Shown here one piece after another: positions 1 to 8,186 of a stretch of 34,467 bases of DNA. Below the pieces are notes generated by a model. The model did no database searches and had not been told where the DNA came from. It worked only from the letters and a program-made list of their open reading frames with translations. The first letter of the stretch is position 1, and each line of letters starts with the position of its first letter. Source of the DNA: Thermoleophilia bacterium (GTDB lineage: Bacteria > Actinomycetota > Thermoleophilia > Gaiellales > Gaiellaceae); NCBI GenBank assembly GCA_016844515.1, contig JAERMP010000004.1:1-34467 (forward strand), given 5' to 3'. The position numbers were made by a program, and so were the translations under genes.

Positions 1-1165
1 AGCTCGGTGTCCATGGTCTTCAGCGGGAAGAACCCGTACGCGGTCGTACCGTATGCCTCCCGGAGGAAGTGGCTGTCCGTGAACCCGGGGCACGCAATCG
101 GCGCCAGCCGCGCACCTGGCTCGATCTCGGCAGTGAACTGCTCGAGCGCGTCCCACAGCGGCGTGGCGAGCGGCGAGCGCGTTCCGCCGACGGCCTCCAA
201 GAACTCGATCTCGTAGCTCCCGTTCCCGAGCGCGGCACGAATCAGGGGCTCGACCTCCGCGGGCGTCGTCTCCGGAAGCAGACGGCAGTCGACGGTGATC
301 TCGCAGAGCGCCGGGATCACGTTCCGCTGGTGGGAAGCGTCGATCATCGTCGGGGAAGCGGCTCGACGAGCGCCGGAAGCAGCGGATGGAGATCGCCCGC
401 CCGGCGGAGCGCGTCGTCGAGCGGAGGTGCCTCTCCGAGCACCGCCTCGAGGAAGCCCTTGGCCTCCGGGATCAGCTCGCGCGGCGGTTCGAACGCACCC
501 AGCGCCTCGATGTATCGGGCGGCCTTCACGAGCGCGTTGTCGGCGATGCCCGGCATCGAAGCGTGCCCGCTGCGACCGTGAACGCGGACTTTGAAAGGCG
601 CGGACATCTTCTCGGCGGTCGCACACATATAGATGGGCTTGCCGCCGAGCACGAGCCGTTCCCCACCTCCCTCGTTGATCGCGTAGTCGCAGCGAGCAGC
701 GTCTGGATGCGCCTCGACGAGCCAGTTGAGGCCGTACCCCGCGCCGACCTCCTCATCTGCAACCACGAGGAGGATCAGGTCGCCCGACGGGACGAAGCCC
801 TCACGGTGGAGAGAAGCGAAAGCGACCGCTGACGCAGCCACCTGGTCCTTCATGTCCAGTGCGCCGCGCCCCCACACCTCGCCGTCCACGAGATCGCCGG
901 ACCAGGGGTCGCGGTCCCACTCTGACGGATCGGCGAGCACTGTGTCCGTGTGGGAGAGGAAGGCGAACGAGGGCCCGTCACCTCCCTTGATCCGTGCGAC
1001 GAGGTTTGCGCGCTCGGGCACACGGCCGTAGAGCTCGCACTCGATCCCGCTGGAGGCGAGGTAGTCGCGAAGAAGCTCGGCAGCCCGCGTCTCGTTCCCC
1101 GGCGGGTTGACCGTGTCGAGCCGGAGCAGCCCCTGCAGGAGCTGGGTTGCCTCTTCTCGGAGCCC
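1..1165 (-). pseudogene. M20-family amidohydrolase, frameshifted and start-less, cut by the window edge
   Basis: This is a Zn-dependent M20 hydrolase of the ArgE/DapE/carboxypeptidase type. Read leftward it shows the family landmarks in order: an N-terminal LLRLDTVNPPGNE, SHTDTV, GRGALDMKD, VADEEVGAG, NEGGG and GRSGHASMPG. The frame then ends at a TGA at 344-346. The same protein resumes in another frame as SPTMIDASHQRNVIP and TVDCRLL, and runs off the left edge. Dropping one base near 360-366 explains the switch. Upstream, the conserved N-terminus begins near 1165, but no ATG, GTG or TTG exists in frame between the preceding stop and that point. The first standard start (GTG at 1021) would lose about 45 conserved residues. 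The gene lies just downstream of kynA and a palindromic repeat. It is a decayed gene or carries sequencing indels; family confidence is high, status less so. Confidence 0.8.
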
Positions 1166-1179
1166 TAGAGAGACTGCGT

Positions 1180-1205
1180 GGGGGACAGAGTTAATTCTGT
1201 TCCCC
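1180..1205. repeat. REP-like palindrome at the kynA 3' end
   Basis: The element has 10-base arms, GGGGGACAGA (1180-1189) and TCTGTTCCCC (1196-1205), with one mismatch and a short AT-rich centre. This layout resembles the GGGGACAGA...TCTGTCCCC palindromes that recur in many bacterial genomes as REP-like elements. It encodes the last four residues (GEQN) and the stop of kynA. It sits where the start region of the following M20 gene should be. It may also act as a transcript-end hairpin. Confidence 0.6.
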
Positions 1206-1925
1206 GCCCGATACTTCTGCCTTCGACAGTGCGGTCAACTCGTTGCGGACTTCCCAGAGCTCGGGATACGACGTCTTCGTCACGAGGCGCCCCAGGAGCT
1301 CGACGGGTGTCCCCTGTGTACCGACGACACTGTCTCCGATCACTCTCGCGACGATCTGGTAATGGCGCATCCTCCACAGCTGCGCCTGCTCGTCGAGCTC
1401 GATGAGCGATTCGGCGAGTTGGTAGAGGTGCTCGTGGTCGCGCCCTTGCACGTAGAGGTCGGCGAGCGAAAGGTCGGCTTCACGTCGCGCGTTGTGGAAC
1501 GCTTGACCAAGACGAGGCAGGACACGGCGTAGCTCGTTCCACCCGGGTGAGTCGAAGCCCGAGCCGTGGCCGAGCACCTTGCGGATCTCCTGGTACTCCC
1601 ACGGCGACATCTGCTCGAGCATCTCGAGCTGCGGAACGAGGAAGCGAACGCACAGAATCGACCTCCGCAGAAGACGAAGGGCGCCCCGTAGGTCGCCCTC
1701 GTCGATCAGCCGCGTCGCCTCCTCAGCATCGTTCCACGCGAGCTTGAGCCAGAGCTCGCCCGACTGGTGCGTCACCTGGAAGAGAAGCTCATCCCGGTGC
1801 ACCCACTCGCCGCTCGTCTTCTGGAGTGCGAGCAACGCGTCCGTATTGATGTACCGCTCGTAGTCGGACGAAGCGTCGCCCGGAAGGATGGGCTGAGAGT
1901 AGTCCTCGACCTCAGAGCCGGTCAT
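1191..1925 (-). CDS. kynA: Tryptophan 2,3-dioxygenase
   Basis: This cytosolic heme enzyme opens the indole ring of L-tryptophan to N-formylkynurenine, the first step of the kynurenine pathway. The 244-residue protein is a little shorter than usual. It shows the active-site segment HQSGELW (53-59, His53 facing the substrate), SPWEYQEIRKVLG (107-119, Tyr111 and Arg115 being the expected substrate contacts), SGFDSPGW, and WRMRHYQIVARVIG with His188 as the expected proximal heme ligand. GTQGT (202-206) stands for the usual GTGGT loop. The ATG start lies 20 bases from the divergent rarA start, so the two promoters must overlap or lie inside the genes. The last four residues and stop fall in a palindromic repeat. 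No other kynurenine-pathway gene is visible here. Confidence 0.93.
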   Translation of the reverse strand: MTGSEVEDYSQPILPGDASSDYERYINTDALLALQKTSGEWVHRDELLFQVTHQSGELWLKLAWNDAEEATRLIDEGDLRGALRLLRRSILCVRFLVPQLEMLEQMSPWEYQEIRKVLGHGSGFDSPGWNELRRVLPRLGQAFHNARREADLSLADLYVQGRDHEHLYQLAESLIELDEQAQLWRMRHYQIVARVIGDSVVGTQGTPVELLGRLVTKTSYPELWEVRNELTALSKAEVSGGEQN

Positions 1926-1945
1926 GGCCGGAGCATACTTCGCTC

Positions 1946-3223
1946 GTGGGGGACCTCTTCACCGAAGCGGCGAAGAAGCGCCAGGCCGAGAGCGGGCCTC
2001 TCGCTGTCCGGTTGCGCCCGTCCACTCTCGACGAGCTTGTCGGGCAGCAGCACGTCCTCGGCGCCGGCTCGGCGCTTCGCCTTGCGATCGAGCAAGACCG
2101 CCCGCCGTCGATGATCCTCTTCGGTCCGCCCGGCACCGGGAAGACGACGATCGCACGCATCGTCGCTGAGCGCACAGGAGCGGCGTTCGAGGAGCTCACC
2201 GCAGTTTCAGCGCGGGTCGACGACGTACGCGCCGTGATCGCGCGGGCCGGCGACCGGCTCGGCGGCAACGGCCTGCGGACGATCCTCTTCATCGACGAGA
2301 TCCACAGGTTCAACAAATCGCAACAGGACTCGGTGCTCCACGCAGTCGAGGACGGTCTCGTGACGCTGATCGGCGCCACCACAGAGAACCCCTACTTCGA
2401 AGTCAACTCGGCGCTCCTCTCGCGCTGCACGGTGATCGAGCTCACCGCGCTCGCGGAGGACGAGCTGGTCGAGGTCCTCGTCCGCGGTGCGGCGATGCTG
2501 GGGACCGAGGCGGAGCCCGATGTCCTCGCTCTCATGGCGACGCGCGCCGGCGGCGATGCGCGGGCGGCGCTCCAGATCCTCGAGCTCGCCCAGGCCACTG
2601 CGAACGCGGAGGACGCGCCGATCTCCGAGAACCACGTGCTCGACGCATCGCGCAAGCGCCCGCTCCTGTACGACCGCAAGGGCGATCAGCACTACGACTT
2701 CGTCTCGGCGTTCATCAAGTCGATGCGTGGCGGCGACGTAGACGCCTCCGTGTACTACCTCGCAGCGATGCTCGAGGCGGGCGAGGATGCCCGGTTCATC
2801 GCACGGCGAATGGTGATCCTCGCCTCCGAGGACATCGGCAACGCCGACCCGAACGCACTCGTCGTCGCCGTCGCAGCCGCGCAGGCACTCGAGCACGTCG
2901 GCTTGCCCGAGGCGCAGCTCAACCTCGCGCAAGCCGCGATCTACCTGGCACGCGCGCCGAAGTCGAACGCCTCGGCGGTTGCGATCTGGGAGGCTCGTCG
3001 AGACGTGCGCGAGCACGGAAACGCCCGGCCGCCGGCAATGCTGCGCTCGACCGGGCACAAGGCCGGTGCGAAGGCGCGCGGGCACGGAGAGGGCTACGCC
3101 TACCCTCACGACGATCCGACGGGCTTCGACGTCTCGTACCTCCCCGAGGAGCTTCGGGGACGGCGGTACTATCGGCCCTCCGGCGCGGGAGAGGAACCAG
3201 GCGATGGCGGTGAGAACAGGTGA
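1946..3223 (+). CDS. rarA: Replication-associated recombination protein A (RarA/MgsA), AAA+ ATPase
   Basis: RarA is a clamp-loader-like AAA+ ATPase that acts at stalled replication forks. The 425-residue protein has Walker A GPPGTGKTT (60-68), Walker B ILFIDEIHRF (113-122), a GATTENP sensor-1 segment (143-149) and an arginine finger in LLSR (Arg160). A helical C-terminal tetramerisation region follows, with the family signature of an YDRKGDQHYD-like segment and SxFIKSMRGGD. The GTG at 1946 gives the conserved MGDLF start typical of the family. The 3' end overlaps the peroxiredoxin gene by 20 bases, suggesting coupled translation. The divergent kynA start lies only 20 bases upstream. Confidence 0.95.
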   Translation: MGDLFTEAAKKRQAESGPLAVRLRPSTLDELVGQQHVLGAGSALRLAIEQDRPPSMILFGPPGTGKTTIARIVAERTGAAFEELTAVSARVDDVRAVIARAGDRLGGNGLRTILFIDEIHRFNKSQQDSVLHAVEDGLVTLIGATTENPYFEVNSALLSRCTVIELTALAEDELVEVLVRGAAMLGTEAEPDVLALMATRAGGDARAALQILELAQATANAEDAPISENHVLDASRKRPLLYDRKGDQHYDFVSAFIKSMRGGDVDASVYYLAAMLEAGEDARFIARRMVILASEDIGNADPNALVVAVAAAQALEHVGLPEAQLNLAQAAIYLARAPKSNASAVAIWEARRDVREHGNARPPAMLRSTGHKAGAKARGHGEGYAYPHDDPTGFDVSYLPEELRGRRYYRPSGAGEEPGDGGENR

Positions 3224-3671
3224 CAAGGCCCCCGAGTTCGACCTCGAGGTGACATACCGGGAGCGCGTCAAGCTCTCCGACTTTCGTGGCCGCTCGAATG
3301 TCCTCCTCGTCTTCCACCCCTTCGCGTTCACGGCGGTATGTGAGGAAGAGGCGCGCGACCTCCAGGAGAACCTCGTGTCGTTCCGCAACGCGGAGACCGA
3401 GATCGTCTTCGTCTCGTGCGACTCGGCGCCGACCCGTCAGGCGTGGAGGCGAGAGCTCGGTGCGGAGTACACGTTCGCGTCGGACTTCTGGTCGCACGGC
3501 GATGTCGCGAAAGCCTACGGAGTCTTCAACGAGGCGAACGGCGCACCGCACCGCGGAACGTTCCTCATCGACAAGGACGGCACGGTGATCTGGTCGCTCG
3601 TGAAGATCAAGGACGAGCGCCGCATCGAGATGGTTCCTGACTCGCTCGAGGCGCTTGGCGAGCGTGCGTAA
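3204..3671 (+). CDS. AhpE-like peroxiredoxin
   Basis: This thiol peroxidase reduces hydrogen or organic peroxides in the cytosol. The 155-residue protein has the active-site loop HPFAFTAVCEEE, with the peroxidatic cysteine at Cys46, Thr43 in the conserved position and Arg117 in HRGTFLID as the likely activating arginine. A second cysteine (Cys72) is present, but there is no classic C-terminal resolving-cysteine motif, so a one-cysteine AhpE-type mechanism is likely. The ATG at 3204 lies inside the end of rarA and gives the expected MAVRTGDKAPEF start. The pairing with rarA may reflect only transcriptional coupling. The reductant cannot be told from the sequence. Confidence 0.9.
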   Translation: MAVRTGDKAPEFDLEVTYRERVKLSDFRGRSNVLLVFHPFAFTAVCEEEARDLQENLVSFRNAETEIVFVSCDSAPTRQAWRRELGAEYTFASDFWSHGDVAKAYGVFNEANGAPHRGTFLIDKDGTVIWSLVKIKDERRIEMVPDSLEALGERA

Positions 3672-3681
3672 GAAAAGCCTT

Positions 3682-3696
3682 GTAACAGACTGTTAC
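3682..3696. promoter_or_regulatory. Operator-like dyad GTAACAG-A-CTGTTAC
   Basis: Two perfect 7-base arms are separated by one base. They lie in the 45-base gap between the peroxiredoxin stop and the alpha/beta hydrolase start. The block is AT-rich in a GC-rich setting and has the size and symmetry of a TetR- or GntR-type repressor site. It is too short and weak to be a good terminator. No regulator gene lies next to it. Confidence 0.5.
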
Positions 3697-3716
3697 TTGG
3701 CAGTTCCAGCCTCACC

Positions 3717-4493
3717 GTGCCGATGACAGCACTCGCGCTCCACGAGTGGGGCGATGCCGGCGCTCCTCGAGTGGTGTGTCTGCACGGGGTCCGCAATCAC
3801 GGTCGGCACTTCGCGAGACTCGCAGAGGCGCTGCCCGAGCTCCACGTCCTCGCTCCCGATCTTCTCGGGCACGGGTTCTCGCCGTGGGAGCCGCCGTGGG
3901 ACATCGGTGCGCACTGCGACGCGATCGTCGAGACGGTCGGCGCACTGCCGGCGGCGCTGGTCGGGCACTCGTTCGGAGGGCGGCTGGCCTTCGAGCTCGC
4001 AGCCCGCGCCCCGAGGCTCGTGCCGAAGCTCGTCCTCCTCGATCCCGCGATCCTTCTGCCCGGGCACGTCGCCCTCGCCGCTGCAGAGAACACGCGCCCG
4101 GACAAGACCTACGTCTCGTTCGATGAGCTGATCGAGCGCCGGTACGACGAGAGCCAGCTCCAGCGAGCGCCGCGCGAGCTCATGGTCGAGGACCTCGCGA
4201 GCCATGTCGTGCTGGACGACGACGGTCGCTACCGCTACCGCTACTGCCAGTCGGCGATCGTCGCGGCGTACGGGGAGATGGCATCACAGCCACCACGCTT
4301 CGAAGACGTCCAGATTCCGACGCTTCTCGTCCTCGGCGAGCGCTCGTACCTCCCATACGACCACCTGCTCGGCGCGCACCGCGAGGCGCTCGGAAACCTG
4401 CTCGACGTCGTCGTCGTCCCCGGCGGGCACTCGGTTCTCTGGGACGCTCTCGACGAGACGGCCGAGGCCGTCAGCGACTTTCTGCGCTCATGA
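3717..4493 (+). CDS. Alpha/beta-fold hydrolase
   Basis: This is a serine hydrolase of the alpha/beta fold, 258 residues and probably cytosolic. Visible elements are the oxyanion-side CLHGVRNHGR, the nucleophile elbow GHSFGG with Ser85, the strand LLDPAILLPG, the acidic-residue strand VLGERSYLPYD (Glu208 or Asp215) and the catalytic histidine in PGGHSVLW (His238). The substrate is not predictable; relatives include esterases, lipases and ring-cleavage C-C hydrolases. Start is GTG at 3717, with an ATG two codons later as an alternative. A symmetric operator-like site lies 20 bases upstream, so the gene may be controlled separately from rarA and the peroxiredoxin. Its stop codon abuts that of the convergent membrane-protein gene with no base between. 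Confidence 0.85.
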   Translation: MPMTALALHEWGDAGAPRVVCLHGVRNHGRHFARLAEALPELHVLAPDLLGHGFSPWEPPWDIGAHCDAIVETVGALPAALVGHSFGGRLAFELAARAPRLVPKLVLLDPAILLPGHVALAAAENTRPDKTYVSFDELIERRYDESQLQRAPRELMVEDLASHVVLDDDGRYRYRYCQSAIVAAYGEMASQPPRFEDVQIPTLLVLGERSYLPYDHLLGAHREALGNLLDVVVVPGGHSVLWDALDETAEAVSDFLRS

Positions 4494-4838
4494 CCCCGGC
4501 GCGTACGCCGGAGACGCCGAGTCACGTCGCGCACAGAGGACGCTGAGCACGACGATCGCGATCGCAAGCAGGATCGCGAGCACGGTCCAGAAGAGCGAAA
4601 AGCCGCCGAGGACAGCCCCCACCGAGGCGAGGGCGGCGCCGGGCCACGGCCGGCGCTCGATCGTTCGGATGCCGATCACGACGAGAGCGGCAAAGCCCGT
4701 GAGCGCTGCCAGGAAGAGCATCCGGCGCAGCAGCGGGTCGTCGGCGAGGATCAACTCTCCAACGCCGACGAGGACGTACAGCGTCGCAGCGAGCCAGCCG
4801 AGGACAAAGAGTATCTGGCGCGCCTTCGTCGTCTGCAC
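4488..4838 (-). CDS. Small multi-span membrane protein of unknown function
   Basis: I do not recognise the family. The 116-residue protein is largely hydrophobic, with membrane segments at about residues 8-31, 39-58 and 66-100 (the last long enough for two spans). A short positively charged linker (RTIERRPWP) and a polar Cys-containing tail follow. The GTG at 4838 has a GAGAGG ribosome-binding sequence 7 bases upstream, while a GTG at 4880 would add 14 charged residues. A TAGTGT -10-like element further upstream favours the shorter form. The gene stands alone on its strand, convergent with the hydrolase and behind the M20 gene. The reading frame is supported by its hydrophobic pattern, not by homology I can name. 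Confidence 0.65.
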   Translation of the reverse strand: MQTTKARQILFVLGWLAATLYVLVGVGELILADDPLLRRMLFLAALTGFAALVVIGIRTIERRPWPGAALASVGAVLGGFSLFWTVLAILLAIAIVVLSVLCARRDSASPAYAPGS

Positions 4839-4898
4839 GGTGGGATCCTCTCGTCGGGGGCGGGCGACACTACCAAGCACACGTTGACAGCGGCTCCG

Positions 4899-6032
4899 CT
4901 ACGAGCAGAGTTCGGCCGCGACCGCCACGTAGATCTCGACACAGCGCTCGAGATCAGCGATCCGGACCCATTCGACCTCTGCGTGGGCTCCCTCGCCGCT
5001 CGGACCGAAGAGCACGGTCGGGATCCCGACGCCCGCGAGAAGGGCAGAGTCTGCCCAGAACGGCACACCGACGATCTCCGGCTCCGCGCCGAGAACAGAT
5101 GTCGCATGGCGGCGCACGATCTGAACGATCGCCTCGCTCTCCGCGACCTCGAACGGCTCGCGCGATGCGAGGGCCCGCACCTCGGCCGAGAAATCATCGT
5201 CGCCCGCGCCTGCGCCTTTGACGACCTCTCGCAGCTCTCGTTCGACGATGGCCACCGTCTCTCCGGGAATCGTGCGGCGCTCGGCCTGGAGAACGCAGCG
5301 AGCTGGATAGCTCGAGTACTCTTGGCCACCTTCGATGAGGGATGCGTGCACGCTGCCCGAGCCGAGGTGCGCGTGCGTCGGGCTCGCGCGCAGCCTGACG
5401 TCCAGCTCTTCGAGGCCCACAAGCACGCGCCCCATCTTCACGATCGCGTCGATACCGATCTCCGGTCTGGAGCCGTGTGCCGCCCGCCCACGGGTCTCGA
5501 TCTCGACGTTGACGAACCCGCGGTGGGCAACTGCGACCTGCATCTCCGTCGGCTCGGTCACGATCGCGGCGTCGGCGCGCAGACGTGCGGCGACGGCCTC
5601 CGTTCCCACGCTCGCGAACTCCTCATCGGCGACGGCGGTCAGGACGACGTCGCCTGCGAAGCCCCGACGGCCCGCCTCCGCCGTGGCCAGCATGCACGCA
5701 GCGAGGCTTCCCTTCATGTCGTACGCGCCGCGCCCGAAGAGGCGGTCGCCCTCGATTCGCGGCGTGAAGGGGTCCGTCATGCGGGCGACCCCGACCGTGT
5801 CCATGTGCGCGTTCAGCATCAGCGAGCGTCCGCCTCCGGTCCCGCGTGCGGCGGCGATCACGTTCGGGCGTCCAGGCGCGGCGTCCTCGAGCGACGTCTC
5901 GAGACCCGCCCGCTCGCACCACTCGGCGACGAATCGTGCAACCGCTGCCTCGCCGGATCCCCCGGAAACGACATCCGGGTTGATCGACTCGATCTCGACC
6001 AGGCGGGCCGTGAGCTCCGCGGCCCCGGTCAC
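4899..6032 (-). CDS. M20-family deacylase (ArgE/DapE type)
   Basis: This is a di-zinc amidohydrolase that removes an acyl group from an amino acid or related amine. The 377-residue protein has the full metal set: His76 and Asp78 (AHMDTV), Asp105 (GAYDMKG), catalytic Glu137 and Glu138 (VADEEFAS), Glu160 (VTEPTEM) and His350 (GEGAHAEVEWV). The lid domain lies roughly at 165-275, with an AHGSRPEIGIDAI dimerisation-type segment. It starts 3 bases after the class III aminotransferase stop, so the two form an operon. A pathway that deacylates one substrate and transaminates another is likely. Succinyl-diaminopimelate desuccinylase and acetylornithine deacetylase are alternatives, but the substrate cannot be fixed from sequence alone. 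Confidence 0.88.
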   Translation of the reverse strand: MTGAAELTARLVEIESINPDVVSGGSGEAAVARFVAEWCERAGLETSLEDAAPGRPNVIAAARGTGGGRSLMLNAHMDTVGVARMTDPFTPRIEGDRLFGRGAYDMKGSLAACMLATAEAGRRGFAGDVVLTAVADEEFASVGTEAVAARLRADAAIVTEPTEMQVAVAHRGFVNVEIETRGRAAHGSRPEIGIDAIVKMGRVLVGLEELDVRLRASPTHAHLGSGSVHASLIEGGQEYSSYPARCVLQAERRTIPGETVAIVERELREVVKGAGAGDDDFSAEVRALASREPFEVAESEAIVQIVRRHATSVLGAEPEIVGVPFWADSALLAGVGIPTVLFGPSGEGAHAEVEWVRIADLERCVEIYVAVAAELCS

Positions 6033-6035
6033 GCG

Positions 6036-7391
6036 CTACGCCGTCGCGTACTCGTCCGCGATCGCGAGCGCCTCGTCGAGGATCGCGATCCCCTCGTCGA
6101 CCTCTTCGCGCGTAACGGTGAGCGGCGGGACGGCCATGACCACGTTCCAGTGCGTCATCAGGTAGAGGCCGCGCTCGAGCGCCGCCTTCGCCATCCGCGC
6201 CACCGGAGCCGTTGCATCGCCCGAGGCGTTGAACGGGACGAGCATCTCGCGGGTCTCACGATTCTTCACCAGCTCGACTCCCCAGAAGCAGCCGAGACCG
6301 CGCACCTCGCCGACCGACGGGTGCTGCTCTGCAAGTCCGCGCAGGCCCTCACCCAAATACGCCCCCACGTCGGCCGCGTTCTCGACGACGCCCTCCTCCT
6401 GGAACGCCTCGATCGACGCGACGGCAGAGGCGCAGGCCAGAGGATGACCGGCGTACGTCAAACCACCGGGGAAGAAGCGGCTGCGCACCCATTCCTTGAG
6501 CGGGTCGCGAATGATCATCGCGCCGAGCGGGACGTAGCCCGAGTTGATCCCCTTCGCCACGGTGAGGATGTCCGGAACGACGTCCCAGTTCTCGCACGCG
6601 AACCAGCGGCCTGTGCGGCCGAAGCCCGCCATCACCTCGTCAAGGATGAGCAGGATCCCGTGCCGGTCGCAGACCTCGCGGATCGCCTTCAGATACCCGG
6701 GCGGCGGCGGGATGATGCCGTTGGTCCCGGTGACGGTCTCGAGGATCACGGCCGCCACCGTGTGCGCCCCCTCGTACTCGAGGATCTCCTCGAGATGCGG
6801 TGCTCCCGTGCAGACGGGGCACGGATCCGGATGTCCCGCCGGGCAGCGGTACGTGTAGGGATCGAACATCCGCACGAGGCCCGCCATTCCCGGCTCGTTC
6901 GGCCAGCGACGGGGATCGCCAGTCAGGGAGATCGCGCCGTGCGTCGCGCCGTGATACGAGCGGTAGCGGGCGATGATCTTGTGCCGGCCGGTGTAGAGCC
7001 GCGCAAGCCTGATCGCGTTCTCGTTCGCCTCGGCGCCCGAGTTCGTGAAGAACGACATAGAGAGGTCGCCAGGCGTCACCTCCTCGAGCAGTCGCCCGAG
7101 GCGGGAGCGCGACTCGTTAGCCATCGGCGGGCCGATGGTGCACAGCTTGTCGGCCTGCTCCTTGATCGCCGCGATGATCTTCGGGTGCTGGTGACCGATG
7201 TTGACGTTGACGAGCTGTGACGCGAAATCGAGGTAGCGCTTCCCGTCGTAGTCCCAGAAGTAGCGCCCTTCGGCCCCCGCGACCGGGATCGGGTTGATCG
7301 CGTCCTGGGTGGACCACGAATAGAGGACGTACTCCTTCGCATCCTCGACGATCTGCGCGCCGAGGTTGGGGTCGGTCTCGATCACGGCCAT
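6036..7391 (-). CDS. Class III (omega) aminotransferase, PLP-dependent
   Basis: This transaminase moves an amino group, probably from an omega-amino acid or diamine to pyruvate or 2-oxoglutarate. The 451-residue protein has the phosphate-binding SFFTNSGAEANE (113-123), SYHGATHGA, DEVMAGFGRTGRW with PLP-contacting Asp251, and the Schiff-base lysine Lys280 in VAKGINSGY. A Cys-rich insert, CPAGHPDPCPVC (183-194), precedes the central domain. The family includes taurine:pyruvate and beta-alanine:pyruvate transaminases. The ATG at 7391 has an AAGGAG sequence 10 bases upstream. The M20 gene follows after 3 bases. Beta-alanine would be the end product of the downstream pyrimidine-type locus, but that locus is 4.6 kb away with opposite-strand genes between, so the link is only suggestive. 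Confidence 0.9.
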   Translation of the reverse strand: MAVIETDPNLGAQIVEDAKEYVLYSWSTQDAINPIPVAGAEGRYFWDYDGKRYLDFASQLVNVNIGHQHPKIIAAIKEQADKLCTIGPPMANESRSRLGRLLEEVTPGDLSMSFFTNSGAEANENAIRLARLYTGRHKIIARYRSYHGATHGAISLTGDPRRWPNEPGMAGLVRMFDPYTYRCPAGHPDPCPVCTGAPHLEEILEYEGAHTVAAVILETVTGTNGIIPPPPGYLKAIREVCDRHGILLILDEVMAGFGRTGRWFACENWDVVPDILTVAKGINSGYVPLGAMIIRDPLKEWVRSRFFPGGLTYAGHPLACASAVASIEAFQEEGVVENAADVGAYLGEGLRGLAEQHPSVGEVRGLGCFWGVELVKNRETREMLVPFNASGDATAPVARMAKAALERGLYLMTHWNVVMAVPPLTVTREEVDEGIAILDEALAIADEYATA

Positions 7392-7439
7392 CTGCTCGCT
7401 CCTTCGCGTCGCTCGCCGCGATCGTAGCCCGCCGGCGGC

Positions 7440-7467
7440 ACGGAGGCCCGGAACTCCGGGCCTCCGT
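7440..7467. terminator. GC-rich hairpin after the collagen-like operon
   Basis: Perfect 13-base arms (7440-7452 and 7455-7467) form a very stable stem. It lies between the collagen-like gene stop (7490) and the aminotransferase start (7391), both read leftward. No T-run follows, so this would be a high-GC terminator without a U-tract, or an mRNA-stabilising stem. Confidence 0.55.
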
Positions 7468-7489
7468 TCAGATGCCTTCTCGCTGGACG

Positions 7490-8158
7490 CTACGGCGCGT
7501 CGACGCAGATCACGAAGACCTGTACGTCCCAGTCGCCGAGGACGATGTCGGTCTCCGCCGCGAATCCCCTCCACGCGGCTGGCGTCTCGACGAGCCCGAT
7601 GAGGAGCGGCCTGCTCGACTGCAAGGCGACGGCGGCGGGAGCAGCCCCGTCAGAGCCGTCCCCGGTGACCCTCGCCCCACCACTGATCGCGATCTTCCCT
7701 GGTGGGCAGAACACGGTACCGCTCTTCTCCGAATCGCTGTTGAGCAAAGTTCTCTCGCTCAGAACTTCGAACCCGCTGAGGCCAGACGGTCCTGCCGGCC
7801 CGGCAGGACCAGCCGGACCTTGAGCACCGTCCGTACCGTCGAGGCCATCCGGACCAGCTGGACCAGCCGGGCCCTCAAAACCGGCGGGCCCAGTCGCCCC
7901 GGTCGCTCCCGGTGGCCCGGTCGGCCCTACGGGACCGGTCGGACCTACAGGGCCGGTCTGGTTCCAGTTGAGGGCGGTCTCGCCCGACTTGCAGTTCGTC
8001 ACCGCGTTGTCGATCACACGAAGCGTGCCGCCCGACTTCAGGTAGCAGCTGTAGATGACGCTGCCCGAGCCAGGGATCGCCGCCCACGCCAGGGTGGCAG
8101 CTCCGAGCACTCCCACGAGAGTCCCGAGGCCGACTAGTGCCTTCCACCTTCGACGCAT
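7490..8158 (-). CDS. Secreted collagen-like protein
   Basis: This is a predicted exported protein of 222 residues. A signal peptide or N-terminal anchor spans about 1-27. A small Cys-containing domain follows (about 28-67) with [13 protein letters not shown] and NWNQTGP. I recall this motif as recurring ahead of Gly-X-Y repeats in actinobacterial proteins. Residues 69-128 are twenty unbroken Gly-X-Y triplets, rich in GPA and GPT, which should form a short triple helix. The C-terminal domain (about 130-222) carries [12 protein letters not shown] and a closing VFVICVDAP, and probably trimerises the chain. The ATG at 8158 has GGAGGAG upstream. It is the last gene of a leftward three-gene operon. 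A role in cell surface, adhesion or spore-like envelope is inferred. Confidence 0.85.
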   Translation of the reverse strand: MRRRWKALVGLGTLVGVLGAATLAWAAIPGSGSVIYSCYLKSGGTLRVIDNAVTNCKSGETALNWNQTGPVGPTGPVGPTGPPGATGATGPAGFEGPAGPAGPDGLDGTDGAQGPAGPAGPAGPSGLSGFEVLSERTLLNSDSEKSGTVFCPPGKIAISGGARVTGDGSDGAAPAAVALQSSRPLLIGLVETPAAWRGFAAETDIVLGDWDVQVFVICVDAP

Positions 8159-8186
8159 CACTCTCCTCCTTCCTCTCGCGGAGCCG

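Noticed and set aside
4884..7220. A very long open frame on the + strand (about 778 codons) opposite the M20 and aminotransferase genes
   Set aside because: It is Arg-rich, low in hydrophobic residues and has no motif, as expected from the antisense of high-GC genes. The minus-strand genes show complete catalytic residues.
7780..7960. Short GC-rich tandem-like repeats suggesting a CRISPR or satellite array
   Set aside because: The period is 9 or other multiples of 3 and encodes Gly-X-Y triplets of the collagen-like protein. There are no spacers.
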